From Blastomussa wellsi (Eukaryota > Cnidaria > Anthozoa > Scleractinia > Plerogyridae), in contig OX393564.1 of NCBI GenBank assembly GCA_947652115.1, positions 18,065,662 through 18,129,661 on the forward strand: a stretch of DNA of 64,000 bases, given 5' to 3'. Both the position numbers and the translations under genes were made by a program. The notes under the pieces are model-generated. The model searched no databases. It was not told where the DNA came from and was given only the letters and a program-made list of their open reading frames with translations. Position 1 is the stretch's first letter. Each line of letters starts with the position of its first letter. Shown here piece by piece: positions 50,251-62,169 of this stretch.

Positions 50251-50734
50251 AATTTTATCCTTAAAACCTTTATCACGGTCGTAAGTAATAACTATGGAAA
50301 TAGTAAGCAAGTACTAGCGGTCTAGATGAAGATATTCAGGCCTTCCAGATAAAGAATCCGTACGTCTCGTTGACCTGGGTTTTCCGTCACGACAGAGCAA
50401 ACCAATAATAATTAATAATCGGGGTTGAACTAGTTTGGGCAATAACGTGCCATATCTGCAGCCGTTCGATATCACCCAGAAAATAAAGAATTTCCTTGTT
50501 ATCAAGCTGTCTCCAGTAGCCGGGTGTGGTTACGCTCGAGCTTGACATATAGCTGCCAGACCCAGCTATATTAAAAGTATCTGGGGCCCCACCTCCCCAA
50601 GGATATATGTTTTTTTGAGGCTTCTAATATAAGCAAAACCACAGCACCGGGCAAGCCAATGAAGTGCCGAATCTTGTGTAGACCTGAATCAGTAAAAATA
50701 TTAAGTAAAAAGTAAAATAACAAACGCTAAGTAA

Positions 50735-51075
50735 AAAAAAAAAACAACGGTGCACTGTTCCCCACGGTAAGGAGAAGAGATTGAAACAGAAATAAATTAA
50801 GACGAAAACGAGTATAATATATTTTCCCAAATATACATTCTTGTTGCTAGTCTGACACGCATGTTTCTTCTCCGCCAAGAGACTCATCCGAGACATTTCG
50901 GTGAAGCTAACTCGACGAACATCACGTTTGACTGAGTCCCGCCAGCTTTAAATATTCTACCTGCGATATATTGTGCTTGCAAATATATTCTACTTTTTTT
51001 CATCTTATTTTATTTCTGTTTCAATCTCTTCTCCTTGTCATGGGGATCAGTGCACCGTTGTTTTTTTTTTTCACC
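50735..51075. repeat. Inverted repeat with ~75-bp arms
   Basis: aaaaaacaacggtgcactgt and aaggagaagagattgaaaca on the left (50735-50815) are the complement of tgtttcaatctcttctcctt and cagtgcaccgttgttttttt on the right (51015-51072). The loop is about 190 bp. It lies just upstream of the first M13-like exon. Confidence 0.75.
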
Positions 51076-51079
51076 AGGA

Positions 51080-51440
51080 ACTTCTTTCATACATACATAT
51101 ATACATAAACTTCTTTCCCCTCTTAGGTCGTGTAACCGATGATGCTTTCGAGCGTTTTTCAAACACGTGCGAAGAAAGAAAGGGCATAATGAAGACTAAT
51201 TATTTTCTTAAATAATTTCTATTTACCCAGCCCATGATGTAAAGTATTCAAGCATCATTAGCCGTTCTCGCTCGCACCTAATTAATGAACCGTCTGCTGA
51301 ACATCTGCTCTGGACCTTGAGTTTACTGAATATGATGTATAAAATACTTCTGACATGCATGACAGGGCGGGCAATCACCTTTGATGTCGCGTCCATTTTT
51401 TAGCTTCTTCAATTAAGCACAGTCGTGGAAGATTCATATT
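51080..51440. other. Upstream region of M13-like exon A
   Basis: No other feature. A promoter or 5'UTR exon is expected here because exon A has an acceptor-like tatttcgtttcag (ending 51450) ahead of its ATG. Confidence 0.4.
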
Positions 51441-51477
51441 TCGTTTCAGGTTCTATTGATTCTCCCCAGATGCTAAA

Positions 51478-51733
51478 ATGAAGAAACTCAACACGTCCGA
51501 TCGAGAATTCGGCGACGAAGATGTAGAATTTAAAGATGTCTTCTTCAGGAAGAAAGCAAAGAGAGTCGCACTAGCACTCGCTGTTGTCATTCTCCTTCTT
51601 CTCGTTCTCTGTGTGGTCTTCATTGTCTTATTTGCGGCAGAGAAAAGAAAACTTCAAGAAAAAGCAGTTCAAAAAACGTCACTCCCGCAGCGGAAGATCT
51701 GCGACTCGAGAAAATGTTTGTTTGCTTCTGTTG
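51478..51733 (+). CDS. M13-like metallopeptidase N-terminal exon A
   Basis: The ATG at 51478 begins a ~28-residue charged cytosolic tail (MKKLNTSDREFGDEDVEFKD), then one long membrane segment (VALALAVVILLLLVLCVVFI and on to ~54), a short stalk, and KICDSRKCLFASV. A type II anchor followed by C-x-S-x2-C-x3-A/S is the start of neprilysin/ECE (M13) ectodomains. The donor ttg|GTAAGT at 51734 ends the exon in phase 1. No zinc-site (HExxH) or later exon was found before the next such exon at 56626. It may be an alternative first exon of a gene lying to the right, or a separate gene with very long introns. A different single-pass protein is not excluded. Confidence 0.6.
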
Positions 51734-51838
51734 GTAAGTTTGTGACTCAATTAGTTTTATTTGTTGCCTTCTGTCCTGTTCTTTTTTTTGCAATTGTATC
51801 GCACTCTAATAGTCTTCTTCAACATAAAGGGGATCTGC

Positions 51839-52298
51839 TTAAAAGAGGGGGGTGAATAGGTTCGTGGATCAACGGATTTAGCCTTAAAAAGTACACGGAT
51901 TGCGGATTTCAGCGAAAAACTTAAGCGGATTCGCGGATTTCGATAATGCAGTGGATTACGGATTAGCTGATAATTTGAGCTCGGATTCCGGACTCCTCAT
52001 GCCATGAAGTTCGTATCGTGGCCTTGGCATATCTTTAGTCCTGGTCTCAATGTTCTCGTTTTGTCCATTTTCTGTTTGCAGGAGACCCAAACCACCGCTT
52101 TACATTAGAACTGCCGTAAAAAAGGCAATAAAACGAAAATTTTTCACCGAAAACAACATCTACTGTCCTTTCAGTGACACTATTACACAGAAAGTTTTCA
52201 AGGAATGTGGATGCGGATTTCAACAAAAATAGTGGCGGACTGACGGATTTGGCCAAAAATTAGCACGGATTCGCGGATTCGCGTACCCCCTCTTAAAA
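51839..52298. mobile_element. MITE with ttaaaagaggggg ends
   Basis: ttaaaagagggggg (51839) and the complement ccccctcttaaaa (52286-52298) bracket 460 bp rich in cggattcgcggattt-like words. Non-coding. It lies right after M13-like exon A. Confidence 0.65.
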
Positions 52299-52390
52299 TG
52301 TCATTGACTGACCAAGCATGCACGAGCAATTTTTAAACATATTTAGAAAAAGCACAGGGAATCTGCAATGCTTGATTTATGAAATATCAT

Positions 52391-53781
52391 TACTCGGGCT
52401 TCTACAAAGAAAGCCCGAGTTTAAAAATGGGAACGGTTTATTTTCCTTCGGTCGCAAATCGCCCTCTGACGCCTTCTGCGCATGCACAAGATGAGTATGT
52501 GTAGAAAAAAGTAAGCGGACTCAAAAGGTCAGCACGAGGTTATAAAGTGAAAGACAATACACGGTACGAAGCTATCTGTTTCTGGTGGAATGTCAGGGAA
52601 TGTAAAGCTTGAAATATTTACTGTGATGTCTAGTACGCTAAATCCATTGTAGACCCATACTAGCTAACTTGTCGAGTGTCTACTTAGGAACGAGTCCGTC
52701 CATGAACTTTACGAGAGAACTGTACGAGTGAACTCTTCCGAGTGAAACCTTTATCGAGAAGCCAAAACACTGGATCCCCACCTTACGAGATAACGATCCT
52801 GAGATAGGGAACGCATCGTAAAACTATTTCCCGTGGCTTCCCGACTAATGAATTTTGATGGAATTGAAAACGTCAAGATAGAGACATGATGTCTCACGAT
52901 CGGCAGTTCCCTAATCAATTGGCACTACTCATCTTTCTAAAACTTGCACTAAATGAAACTGTTTATTTTGGACTTTATATTGACATTATTTAATCGTAGT
53001 CCTGAATATCACCATAATCTAGGGAGTACCCTAGACTTGTTTTTGTTCAGTGTCACCTCAAACCTTCGTCATATGGAAATTAAATGAATGCCTGCTGTTT
53101 TCGAAAAGATAAAAATGCCCTCGACAGCTTCGATTTTCGGAAAGGCAACAACAGCTCGTAAATTCGCAAACAATGAGATTTCGTTCCCTAAAACTTTCTG
53201 CTACTTTAGTTTTCAGCTAACAAATGGAAAGTAGACTACGAGCAGTCCCTTTCCGCGTGGGCGCGTCGACCAGGTTTCGTGCGGCCATTTTTTCGCTTCC
53301 CCCTCGACGGACTAAGAAAAAAGGGACTGCTCGTTGTCTAAATGAAAGGAGTCCAAACTGTTTAAGTTTATACGAATATCGCTTTAATTAAAAGAACGTA
53401 AACGATATGAGAAAAAAACAGCAACGACATTCCAACACATTTGTTTACATTTTCTCCTTGGGTGCAAGACGATAGCCATCTCTAGCCTGCAAAGCAGGTG
53501 GTTTGTGTGGGGGGATGCTTCAGCAATCACGAAAGACCGGCCACCATTTTGAGTGCGCGAACACTATGAAGCCTTAAATCGGTTTACCTTAATATAACAT
53601 GCATTCAAAGATAGATTTCACAAAAATACGCAAATTTTTGACAGAAAAACCTTGGCCACAACAAAAACTGACTTTGACGTGATTTTATTGCTAGACAACT
53701 GGCGAACATTATCGCGAGATATATTTCTTCATTCCGGGCTCCATGCAAAACAAGTTGATTTCCTTAACAGAAGCCCGAGTA
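52391..53781. repeat. Candidate inverted-repeat element with tactcgggcttct ends
   Basis: tactcgggcttct at 52391-52403 is matched by agaagcccgagta at 53769-53781. A nearby internal aagcccgag at 52411 adds a small hairpin at the left end. The interior shows no coding frame and contains another foldback (53232-53340). It may be a true 1.4-kb element or two separate repeats. Confidence 0.4.
53232..53340. mobile_element. Short MITE with tagactacgagcagtccct ends
   Basis: The left tagactacgagcagtccct pairs with the right agggactgctcgttgtcta (one or two mismatches); 109 bp in total, non-coding. Confidence 0.72.
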
Positions 53782-53789
53782 CACTCAGT

Positions 53790-54660
53790 TATGCGTCTAA
53801 TTAGTTCTTTAGTAGAGAGTTGTTGTGGTCGACACGTTGGTCACACAGAGGCAGTTACTACAGTAAGCTTTGATTAGCCTTTTGATAAAAGGAGACTTAA
53901 AATTGTAATTCATGACAGCCCTTACTGCACCAGAGAAAGCTATGTGTCCGGATTATCGCTTTTTGTTTCATATAATTATTCGTGCGGGAAGCCATTGTCG
54001 AAATTTAAGAAATGAGGTTAAACCTTTTTTGGATGCAAGGCACCGCAAAATGCAATTAACAATTATTGGACGAGTTTGAGCAAAAAAAGTTGCGATATTT
54101 TGCGAAAACCGTGTCCAGTAATTGCTTTATCATTAGGTAACGGTAAGTTTTGCACAATTACCCGATCCGGGAACTTTGAACCGTCTGCTTTCTTGATAAA
54201 GTAATACTTAGCGGTCGCACATATTTAGCGGACCCAAAAAAGCTGCCCTAAGAGGAGTAATAAGGTGACGAGAAACGCACATCCGATGGAGAAAGGATCA
54301 TTAGAAACATTTTTAGCACGTCATTATCACTGAAAGATTTTTCTACCTTTAACAAAATTTGACGTCAACCGATCATACGTTACTATACAATGGAAAGAAA
54401 AGGAAATGAAAAATTACTTTTTCCATTCTCTTTTCTTTTGTTTCATAAAAATGCAAATAGCTTTATCAGCGTCCATACTCGCTTTACGAATCATAATAAT
54501 AATAGGCAAATTCTGAGGTAAGAAACTGGCGGAGAAAAATCCATGAGCTGCGTGGTACTTGCAGAACAAATACACAACAAAATGTCAATCGACGTTCTCT
54601 CTGAAGAGTAAAAAGAGTCACAGTTGACTTTGGAGCCAGGGCAGACGTTTCGGGCTAAAT
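53790..54660. other. No gene seen
   Basis: Sequence between M13-like exons A and B without recognised exon or repeat. Confidence 0.45.
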
Positions 54661-54668
54661 TTAACTAT

Positions 54669-54905
54669 AAGCCACGGCCAAACGATCGCAACATTTGAAC
54701 GCAACATATCGCAACATTGTTGAAACATGTTGCGAAGGACCTGGCCAAATGCACGCAACATGTGCCACAACATATTGAGAATGATATCTGGCGTGCTCAA
54801 ACGTAAATGACGTTGGCGTAGTAAAATTGTGGCTTTTTCACTAGCGCTGCTTCTGGTGATCGACGAAAGAGCGTGAAAAGAGGTAAAAGATAAGGGAAAA
54901 GAATA
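54669..54905. repeat. Partial copy of the caacat element
   Basis: gccacggccaaacgatcgca, gcaacatatcgcaacattgt, catgttgcgaagga and attgtggctttttcactagc run parallel to 25677-25835, the left part of the element at 25.7-26.4 kb. The right end is missing. Confidence 0.65.
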
Positions 54906-54909
54906 AAGG

Positions 54910-56030
54910 TGCACGATTTTAGTATAAAGGTGGCGTCAACTAATGCTGAGGTATTAGCTTCGTTGTCGATTTAGTCAGCAGCTTTCTAAGTGAGATGATT
55001 CTATCCAACAAGATTATCGCCGTCGTTGTCGTCATTATCTGTCATAATAGGGCGTGAACGTTTCCATGGTTTCCATAGCTTGCCTGCTTGCAGAAAGACA
55101 GGATAAACAAATTTTTCACTATACAATGAAAAGAATGGGATAAAATTTAGGCAACGTAGCCAATTACTGGTGTACTCTTCATTTACATGATATTGCAAAT
55201 AGCAGTGATTTGAAACCTGTTCACGCTCTGCCATCATATCGTGTAAGTGATGGGGTGTTGCAATTGAAAGAATGCTTCTTGCGTGTCGCTGTTATATTTT
55301 AGGTTGCGTTAAGCCCGCCATCTTAGATTTTGTTAATTTTCATTAATTGCGTTAGAAAATGTGTCTTTGACCTATTGACAGGTGTTTGGAAACACACCTT
55401 TTATCGAGGGGAAAGTTATATTCTTGATAAAAATGAATGGGGTCGGATTAACTGCCTTTGAAGGAAACAGACTTTAAAGTGCTATCCACTTTTTTACATT
55501 TTTGTGAGCAGTGCGACAATAACAACAATTCTTTATTTCCTCGCCACAGTTTCAGAACTAAATTTACTTGCCTATAGATATCTTGCCAAATTTCAGTCCA
55601 TTACAAAAATTAGAAGCTATCTTTATTCGACTTTTATTTCGGAGAATTTACGACGGCCATTTTAAAAGTCTACTTATTCCAAGGCTTGGTTGAAAACTTG
55701 AAAAAATGACGTTATTTTATCAGTAAAGTTTTCTCAAAATATCTCACAATTTGAATTGACAATAACAATTAGTACGGGAAATAGCATGAAGAAAAAAAGC
55801 TTTGGTAATTAGAGTGCGGTAGTTGAAGGTCGTCTTCAAAACGGTGACGTCTTCGCACTTTAGCGAAGTTTCGAAGGAAGATTTAGAACTTTTTCACCGA
55901 TCACCTCATAGAATCTTGAGCTCAGAATCTAATTGTTAAAAGTAGAAACTTAGCTGTATTCTGTTGGAAAATGCCTTAATTCTTATTGATTCTCCCACTG
56001 TTTCCTATTCGCCGATAGAAAACATGGTAA
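54910..56030. other. No gene seen
   Basis: AT-rich intergenic or intronic sequence between M13-like exons A and B with no recognised M13 catalytic exon on the plus strand. Confidence 0.45.
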
Positions 56031-56039
56031 GTCTGCAGT

Positions 56040-56312
56040 CGGGCCTAGTGGCCATCAGGCCGGAGCTTATCCCGGTTTCTGTAGCATGAAGCGACAGAGA
56101 GTATTTCTACTCCCCCCTGGATGGGATGCTAGTCCATCGCAGGGTTACCCCCCCAACAGTAAGTTTGCCGGTACCCATTTATACACCTGGGTTAAGAGAG
56201 GCACTGTGAGAGTAAAGTCACGGTCTTGCCCAAGAACACAACGCAGTGCCCCGGCTAGAGGCTCGAACCCGGAGTCCAGCGCACTAACCATTAGGACACT
56301 GCGCCTCCCATG
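56040..56312 (-). mobile_element. tRNA-derived SINE with tgtataaatgggtaccggc core
   Basis: On the minus strand the head (56312 downward) reads gcgcagtgtcctaatggtta, then a B box ggttcgagcc, then gtgttcttgggcaagacc, a body with gtgtataaatgggtaccggc, and a tail with ataagctccggcc. The two pol III boxes plus a conserved central domain fit an ancient SINE superfamily. A tail fragment is at 12446. Confidence 0.78.
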
Positions 56313-56625
56313 ATAGAAAACAAGCGCGGACTGTTCTTTCATGGATAAGATTTTTTTTTTGTTTTGCTTAAAATGCAGAAGTGTTGCTGGTTTCTGAAAT
56401 ATTGCGCATTCTATATACTATAATTTGTTACCTTATGTCAATAATTCCACTCCGTCAACAACGAGTTGTAAATTACATACAAAACAAATAATAATTTTTG
56501 AAAGAGAAAACAAAAGAACACCCTTCGTGTCCCCTCTGTTTTCATCTGTCTAGTAAACAACGTGGTTCTCGGTTACAAGTTGGGCGTCATAGCTGTGCAT
56601 TTGATTCAGCTGAGTTCCGTCAGAG

Positions 56626-56878
56626 ATGCAAAACTTTGACAAAGAAGTCGGCGTTTCGTTCACGTCGGGTAAACTAGGGTCGAGGTCATGTATATGCCTG
56701 ATAATCTTGTCGGTGGCAGTTGTTTTTTTGCTGACGGTTTCGGCCATATTTGTGTCCTTCTATGTCCTGGATAAGAGTACGAAAGTTCTTCACAGCACAA
56801 CAAGGCCAACAGTTAATACAACTAATCCAGGAGAGCAGAAATATTGTGGATCAAAAGCATGTTTACTTACATCAATAG
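56626..56878 (+). CDS. M13-like metallopeptidase N-terminal exon B
   Basis: The ATG at 56626 encodes a ~20-residue cytosolic tail (MQNFDKEVGVSFTSGKLGSR), a membrane segment (ICLIILSVAVVFLLTVSAIF, ~23-47), a Thr/Ser-rich stalk (STTRPTVNTTNPGE) with a possible N-glycosylation site, and YCGSKACLLTSI. The donor atag|GTAGGC at 56879 leaves phase 1, exactly as in exons A and C. Tail and stalk differ completely from A and C while the Cys-x3/4-Cys end is alike. No following M13 exon was recognised before 62170. This fits an alternative first exon with its own promoter; an independent gene copy is the other possibility. Confidence 0.6.
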
Positions 56879-57660
56879 GTAGGCTAGTATTTTCACGTTT
56901 TTAGGCAAAACAGGACCTGAATATAAAGGATAATTATACTGCTTAATTTGCTTGCTCCTCTTGGTGACATTTGTAAGTGAGCAAATTGGTGAACACTTTT
57001 GGTTTGCATGGTTTAATGTATGCCTGAACAACTGAGTTCGAGAATGCGCACTTTGTTGTGACCATGTGCAAGTTATATATCTTATTTCCAAGGTTCATTT
57101 GTTTGCAGGTCAGAATCGTGCTCATTTCCATTTCTTTAAATCAAAATTGAGTTACCACGCAGTGCTTTTCAATTAAATCGCGTTTGGTGTAAAAATTAAA
57201 CTACGACCTCTTTTTCCAGCTCTGATCACCAAAAATTGAAGCTAGAATTTATGCACTTCGCTGATTTACGAAGGAATGTTTGCATTGTTTAAATCGTTTG
57301 GTTTAGGTGCAAATAAAGTGATACTCTAACTTCAGTTTACTGATTTAAACATATTGTCGGGGTTTCTTTTAATTCAATATTTATCCAGGGGCATCCAATT
57401 TAGCAGAGCTGGTTTAAATGGAGCCCGGACACAACACAAAACAAAGACATAAAACATTGAAAATTTAGATATGACAATAAATTAATTTATATAAGGCAAC
57501 ATGTGCCGCAGGCGTTACGAGTGCTTTAGTTTGATTTTAGCGTTTCTACTTGTCTAACGTTTCTCGGAAGCTAGGGGTGTTGTAGGTCCGGGCACCGTTT
57601 ATTCTGAATCTCCCTTGGTACTTAGCAGTTTTTGCAAAGGGAGGGCGCAGCAAATCGCAG

Positions 57661-58020
57661 GTTCTAGTGTTTTAGTATATTCTCAGCTCCGACTATTGCA
57701 TTTCTAGCTTTTTGATTGGCTAAAAAACTCCGACTATGAGCCAATAGTCGGAGTTTTACGTCATATGGAAAGTAGTGCGCCAAGTTTAAAAATTTTCCGC
57801 ACGAAGTTTTTAACTTCAGCCCTCTATAATGGCCGACACTGGCAGGTTTCAGGAGCTGTCTCCCACAAAAATCCAAGAGATATGGTTTGAGAATTTACTA
57901 AAACAATTATTCCATTCGCCCTTGTTGGATATGAAGTGATTATAACCAACTCGCGCTACGCGCTCGTTGGTTATTTTATCACTTCATATCCAACGCGGGT
58001 TTATGGAATAATTGTTATAT
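57661..58020. repeat. Foldback repeat family F, copy 2
   Basis: Shares gtatattctcagctccgact, attgcatttctagctttttg, the aactccgactatgag hairpin and gtgcgccaagttt with 20740-20962. The right half is a long palindrome (57903-58017): acaattattccattcgccct and tggatatgaagtgat pair with the complement running to ggaataattgt, around a tcgcgctacgcgctc loop. Confidence 0.78.
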
Positions 58021-58024
58021 AGCC

Positions 58025-58555
58025 ATGGGAAAAGTGCGCGTGCCGAAACTCGTCCCGAAAGTACGAAGGCGCTATTCCGGCTATGTCCGTTTAGATCGAA
58101 TGAAATCTCGCGCTTTAGTTGTGAGATTTTTTGCACGAAAAATGAAGCATAATACTTTATCTGGTATACGGCCAGAATACACAAATTATCGTTTCTGAAA
58201 AGAAGGTAAAGATTAAGAAACATAATTGGGTAAACAACAAAAGAAGCACAGTACAACCACCGACATTCCGCAAAACTGCGAGTCCATGAATAATAATATA
58301 ATTTGGTTTTATCATGAACAATGAATAGTACATTCAGTTCGTCAAGCGCGTTTGTGGTTGGATATGCCAGTTACTTTTAGGTGGGAATCATATTTTTGAA
58401 ACAGCGTTGATTAATGGAGCCTGAATACACTTCTCAAGTGAGAGTTTAACAGAAAGTCCAAATACGCTCCTTTTTACGAATGAATTTTATAAAATTCAGG
58501 AGTACAGTGGGTAGCCCCAGGGCACTCGCTCGGTCGATCAGTCGGAAACTTTTGA
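58025..58555. other. No gene seen
   Basis: Contains a small orphan piece of the retrotransposed repeat near 58290-58312 (ataatataatttggttttat). Nothing else was recognised. Confidence 0.45.
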
Positions 58556-58564
58556 ATTCCGCGA

Positions 58565-58717
58565 ATCGCTCCGACGAAGGGCTAACGCTCGAAACGTCAG
58601 CAATTGAATCTCTTTACGGTAGCCAATTAACATTATCAACCCAGTTGATAAAAGCAAATTATATTGTTATACTTCCCACAGACGCAGCACCACAGAAACA
58701 TACCCCCTCTATTCATC
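58565..58717 (+). mobile_element. Short retrotransposed repeat, copy 4
   Basis: A forward-oriented copy starting with cgctccgacgaagggctaac and gctcgaaacgtcagc (hammerhead-like core), then the ttatcaacccagttgataa hairpin, gttatacttcccacagacgc and the 3' end ccccctctattc. It shows the undisturbed order of the family. No clear target-site duplication. Confidence 0.72.
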
Positions 58718-58719
58718 TG

Positions 58720-59735
58720 TATGTATTGTTTGTTTGCAACCAATCCCAAGAGATTCGAATGACAATAAGCATGGCGGCCATGTTGGATGGCCAAACAAAA
58801 GAGGCTAATCAGAAATCTTTTGCTCGTGTCATCCAACATGGCGCAGATGACGTTACGTGCAAACAAAGAATACGGCACTACAGGGTTATCGCGTAGGAAA
58901 GGCAAGTTTTTGATAGCGACCGAACGTCGTAAAAACGGTGGAAACTGTGAGTTGATTCGTAGTATAACGTGCCGAATTCTCTCACAATTTGCTCACAGAA
59001 CACACGTTTATTCTCTGCATCATCACAGGGGCGGATCTAGGGGGAGGGTGCAGGGGGTGCGCATCTCCCTGGACGTAACGCAACACAAGTCACAAACACT
59101 GTCACGCAGCCATGTCGACACAGTAGACTTTTTAGCATAAAACAGGCTATGCACATCATACGACGATGATATTGCCGATGTTTCCTGCAAAGTTTGTTTT
59201 CTGTAGTTTAGCAATATCGCGGAGTATTAAACTGCAGAATTCAAGGCCACTTTGGACCACTTCATTTACATTTGTCGGGAACGTTTGTAGAACGAGGAAT
59301 AACTCAGTCAAAAGATGCTATTCTTATTCAACGACATGAAAATAAGCGCTCCTGTATTCTGTAGTTTAGTCTTCAACGATTCTTTGAGTATGTGCTGTAT
59401 TGTGTTTATCTAAACGAATGTACACTAAATATGCGTAGTCAACATGAACAATATGCAGTACGTTCTTGAAGCTTATTAAATCCCCTCAAATATTAATATA
59501 TAGGAAAAATTAAAAATTTATCCTGTCAAATTAACTCTCTTGTATACAGGCATAGATTTGCCTGGTCACACAATCTTTCCTCAAAACATATTGTGTTATG
59601 AGGAGGCTTCTGTTGTTCCTGGTTGTATCCGAGTATCCAACTTTGGTCGAACGCACTCCTCTATAAATCTCTGATTATTACTAGTCATGAGCTATACACA
59701 ATGAACCGCTGATTGACTGTAGGCTCGAATAGGTT
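58720..59735. other. No gene seen
   Basis: Intergenic or intronic. A G-rich patch lies near 59032-59065. No exon was recognised. Confidence 0.45.
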
Positions 59736-59741
59736 TCCAGT

Positions 59742-59928
59742 GATAGGGCGCAAAAACGGCTGATTGGTGGATGGAAAATGACGTTAATGACGAGGATTTT
59801 CGGACTATGACTACGCACGTCAGTTACATGTAAAAGTCGTCGTCCGCCATTTTGAAAATGGAATGGCAGGAGTGACGGCGGGTGAACGCTTGACTCATAC
59901 TGCGCATGTCCAGCTTTTGCGCCCTGTC
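59742..59928. mobile_element. MITE with gatagggcgcaaaa ends and target duplication
   Basis: A 187-bp element whose ends gatagggcgcaaaa and ttttgcgccctgtc are inverted (one mismatch), flanked by a 9-bp direct repeat gtttccagt (59733-59741 and 59929-59937). hAT-like by end sequence and duplication length. Confidence 0.8.
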
Positions 59929-60393
59929 GTTTCCAGTGAGGTTCGATCAGAAGGAATCAGAAGTTTGTTGATCTGCAAGTGACTTGATTTAATCACCAAT
60001 TGATTTGTTTAATGGTTGTACGTCTGCATGCAGAGAAATCGAAGGCAAAATTTTGTTTCAAAAATTTCAGTCGTGGCTCACAGAGCTCTTTGATTATATA
60101 CGATTTGAGACTAGAGTGTTCACTTCCTAGAATTTTCTTGATTTTAATGCTAAAAACAAAGTGGCCATGGTTGTCAGTGCAATAAACTTCACTCCATACT
60201 TGTTCACGTCTCTAATGGCTGATGACAATGCTGGTTCCAGGGTCGATTTCGATAATTTATAAAGACTGATTTATTTAACGCATATAACAAATGTAGGAGA
60301 GAATACGATTAGCTCTTATCCAAACTTCAGCCTTGGTTACATTCTAAGGAATTTATATTTTGTCCTATCTCAGCCTCGGCTTTCTTAAAGATG

Positions 60394-60478
60394 AATAGAG
60401 GCAACCTCGGTCCCAGGGTCTTTTCCCTGGCTTGGGGGCGAGGCCAGGGAAAAGACCCTGGGAACGAGGTTGGAATAG

Positions 60479-60523
<45 letters not shown>

Positions 60524-60729
60524 GTATAACAATATAATTTGGTTTTATCAACTGGGTTGATAATGTCAATTGGCCACCGTAAAGAGAGATTCAAGAGCTG
60601 ACGTTTCGAGCGTTAGCCCTTCGTCGGAGCGAAAGGGCGACGAAGGGCTAACGCTCGAAACGTCAGCTCTTGAATCTCTTTACGGTGGCCAATTGACATT
60701 ATCAACCCAGTTGATAAAACCAAATTATA
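60394..60729. mobile_element. Short retrotransposed repeat, copy 5 (head-to-head)
   Basis: Flanked by a 13-bp direct repeat tttcttaaagatg (60381-60393 and 60730-60742). Inside, a reverse copy (3' end at the left) is followed by a forward copy of the 5' part, giving arms of about 90 bp that pair around cggagcgaaagggcga (60558-60725). The hairpin at 60402-60472 is a later insertion into its left end. Confidence 0.8.
60402..60472. mobile_element. Hairpin MITE nested in the retrotransposed repeat
   Basis: aacctcggtcccagggtctt, ttccctggc pair with gccagggaaaagaccctggg, aacgaggtt, almost perfectly. The flanks gaatagagg at 60393-60401 and 60473-60481 are direct repeats taken from the host repeat's 3' end, which gives an insertion order. 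Confidence 0.82.
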
Positions 60730-60801
60730 TTTCTTAAAGATGGTTCTGATAAAACAAGTATACACTGATTTAATTGTCACGTCAGCTAGCTGTGGACGAG
60801 A

Positions 60802-60870
60802 GACCGACTGACTAATTGATTGACTGACTGACGGGAATGACTGACTGACTGACTGACTTACTAACTGGCT
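60802..60870. repeat. (GACT)n microsatellite
   Basis: Interrupted gactgactgact repeats, in complementary orientation to the array at 61555-61750. Confidence 0.9.
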
Positions 60871-61554
60871 GACAGATACACAGATAGACTGGCTGAGACT
60901 GATTAACCGACTGCCTAACTGATAGACATACAGAATGACAACTGGCTGTGAGCGAGATTGTTTTTGGTTACAATCACGACAGGCCTTTCATGGTATACCA
61001 GGGTAGGGCAGCCTATTGAATCTAAACCCGTTGTATACGCAAACTCATACCCCCCTGCGTGGTACAAAGGGGACCCCGTAAGGTTTTCGCTGTGACTCTG
61101 TTAATTCACAGCAAAATAAATTCGCTTTGAATAGAAAGCCCTGAGAACACAGCTTCTTATACAAGATGGCATAGGGTTTGTTGGTTGTGACGTCATCTGA
61201 CGCCATTGTTAGTCCTTTTTGATAGCGTAACAAAGATGAGAGTGGAAGCTAGAGAGGTTGCAACAAACCGTGAAATGAATGACATTTCAAAGATTCTCTC
61301 TGTTTTAAATTTAGCCGAGGAAATAAAATGATAAATGCTACATTAATACTCACACAATATCTACTGGAAGCAATAAATTGTGGCTTGTCTGAAGTACGAA
61401 ATTGACCCTTTGAATAACCATAGTATGAAACAGGAAACCTTCAGGATAACGCTTTGATTTTATTTTATAAACAAATAATCAACTATTTCCTCTACGTTGT
61501 CAGTCTTTCAAAGTACCATAAATGTGTTCGCTGTTTTCTTATTTCACTATACTT

Positions 61555-61752
61555 CAGTCAGTCGATCAAACAGTCAGCCAGTCAGTTAGTTAGTCAATCT
61601 GAGTCGTGATCAGTCAATCAGTCACTGGTCAGTCCGTCTGTCAGTCAGTCAGTCAGTCAGGCAGTCAGTCAGGCAGTCAATCAGTCAGTCAGTCAATCAG
61701 TCAGTCAGTCAGTCAGCCAGTTGGTCAGTCAGACAGGCAGGCAGGCAGGCAG
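61555..61752. repeat. (CAGT)n/(CAGG)n microsatellite
   Basis: Interrupted cagtcagtcagt repeats of nearly 200 bp ending in caggcaggcagg. The Ser/Gln-rich open frame through it (61606-61860) is a by-product of the repeat. Confidence 0.95.
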
Positions 61753-61759
61753 TTATTAG

Positions 61760-62160
61760 AGTCATTAAATGACCGTTTGTGCGAGGAAGGAATAGAAAGT
61801 GCTAGAAGTTTCCTCTTCGTTTTTATATCAGGCAAGTGGCGGATCCAAACTTCTTTCTAAAGTGGGAGCCCGAAAAATTTTCCAGCCCTTCGGGCCTCAA
61901 AATTTTCAATTTTTAAAGAGCATATAAATAGACCATGCTACTGCGTGACATTGAACTTTCAAACGTCATTTGACAGCTTGACCGCAACATGAGTCGGCAG
62001 TGATTATTCAATCCCATCATTTGTCTGCCCGTCTGTGATTGTTTCACGGAGATTTTACCTTTCCTTTCTCTCGATCTATTCCTCCCTGTTCACCTGAAAT
62101 TTGTTTTCAAGTTTTTTGGATCAGCTTCAGTGTCATTTCCTTGTTGGCAAAACTTCTAGA
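61760..62160. other. Upstream of M13-like exon C
   Basis: No exon was recognised. A pyrimidine-rich stretch (62055-62098) precedes the third M13-like exon and may include its promoter or 5'UTR. Confidence 0.4.
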
Positions 62161-62169
62161 CGAGACGAA

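Noticed and set aside
58480..58896. 138-codon open frame
   Set aside because: It runs through a copy of the short retrotransposed repeat and unrelated flanks; no domain or splice support.
61606..61860. Ser/Gln/Val-repeat open frame
   Set aside because: It is a translation of the CAGT/CAGG microsatellite; no splice sites or start context.
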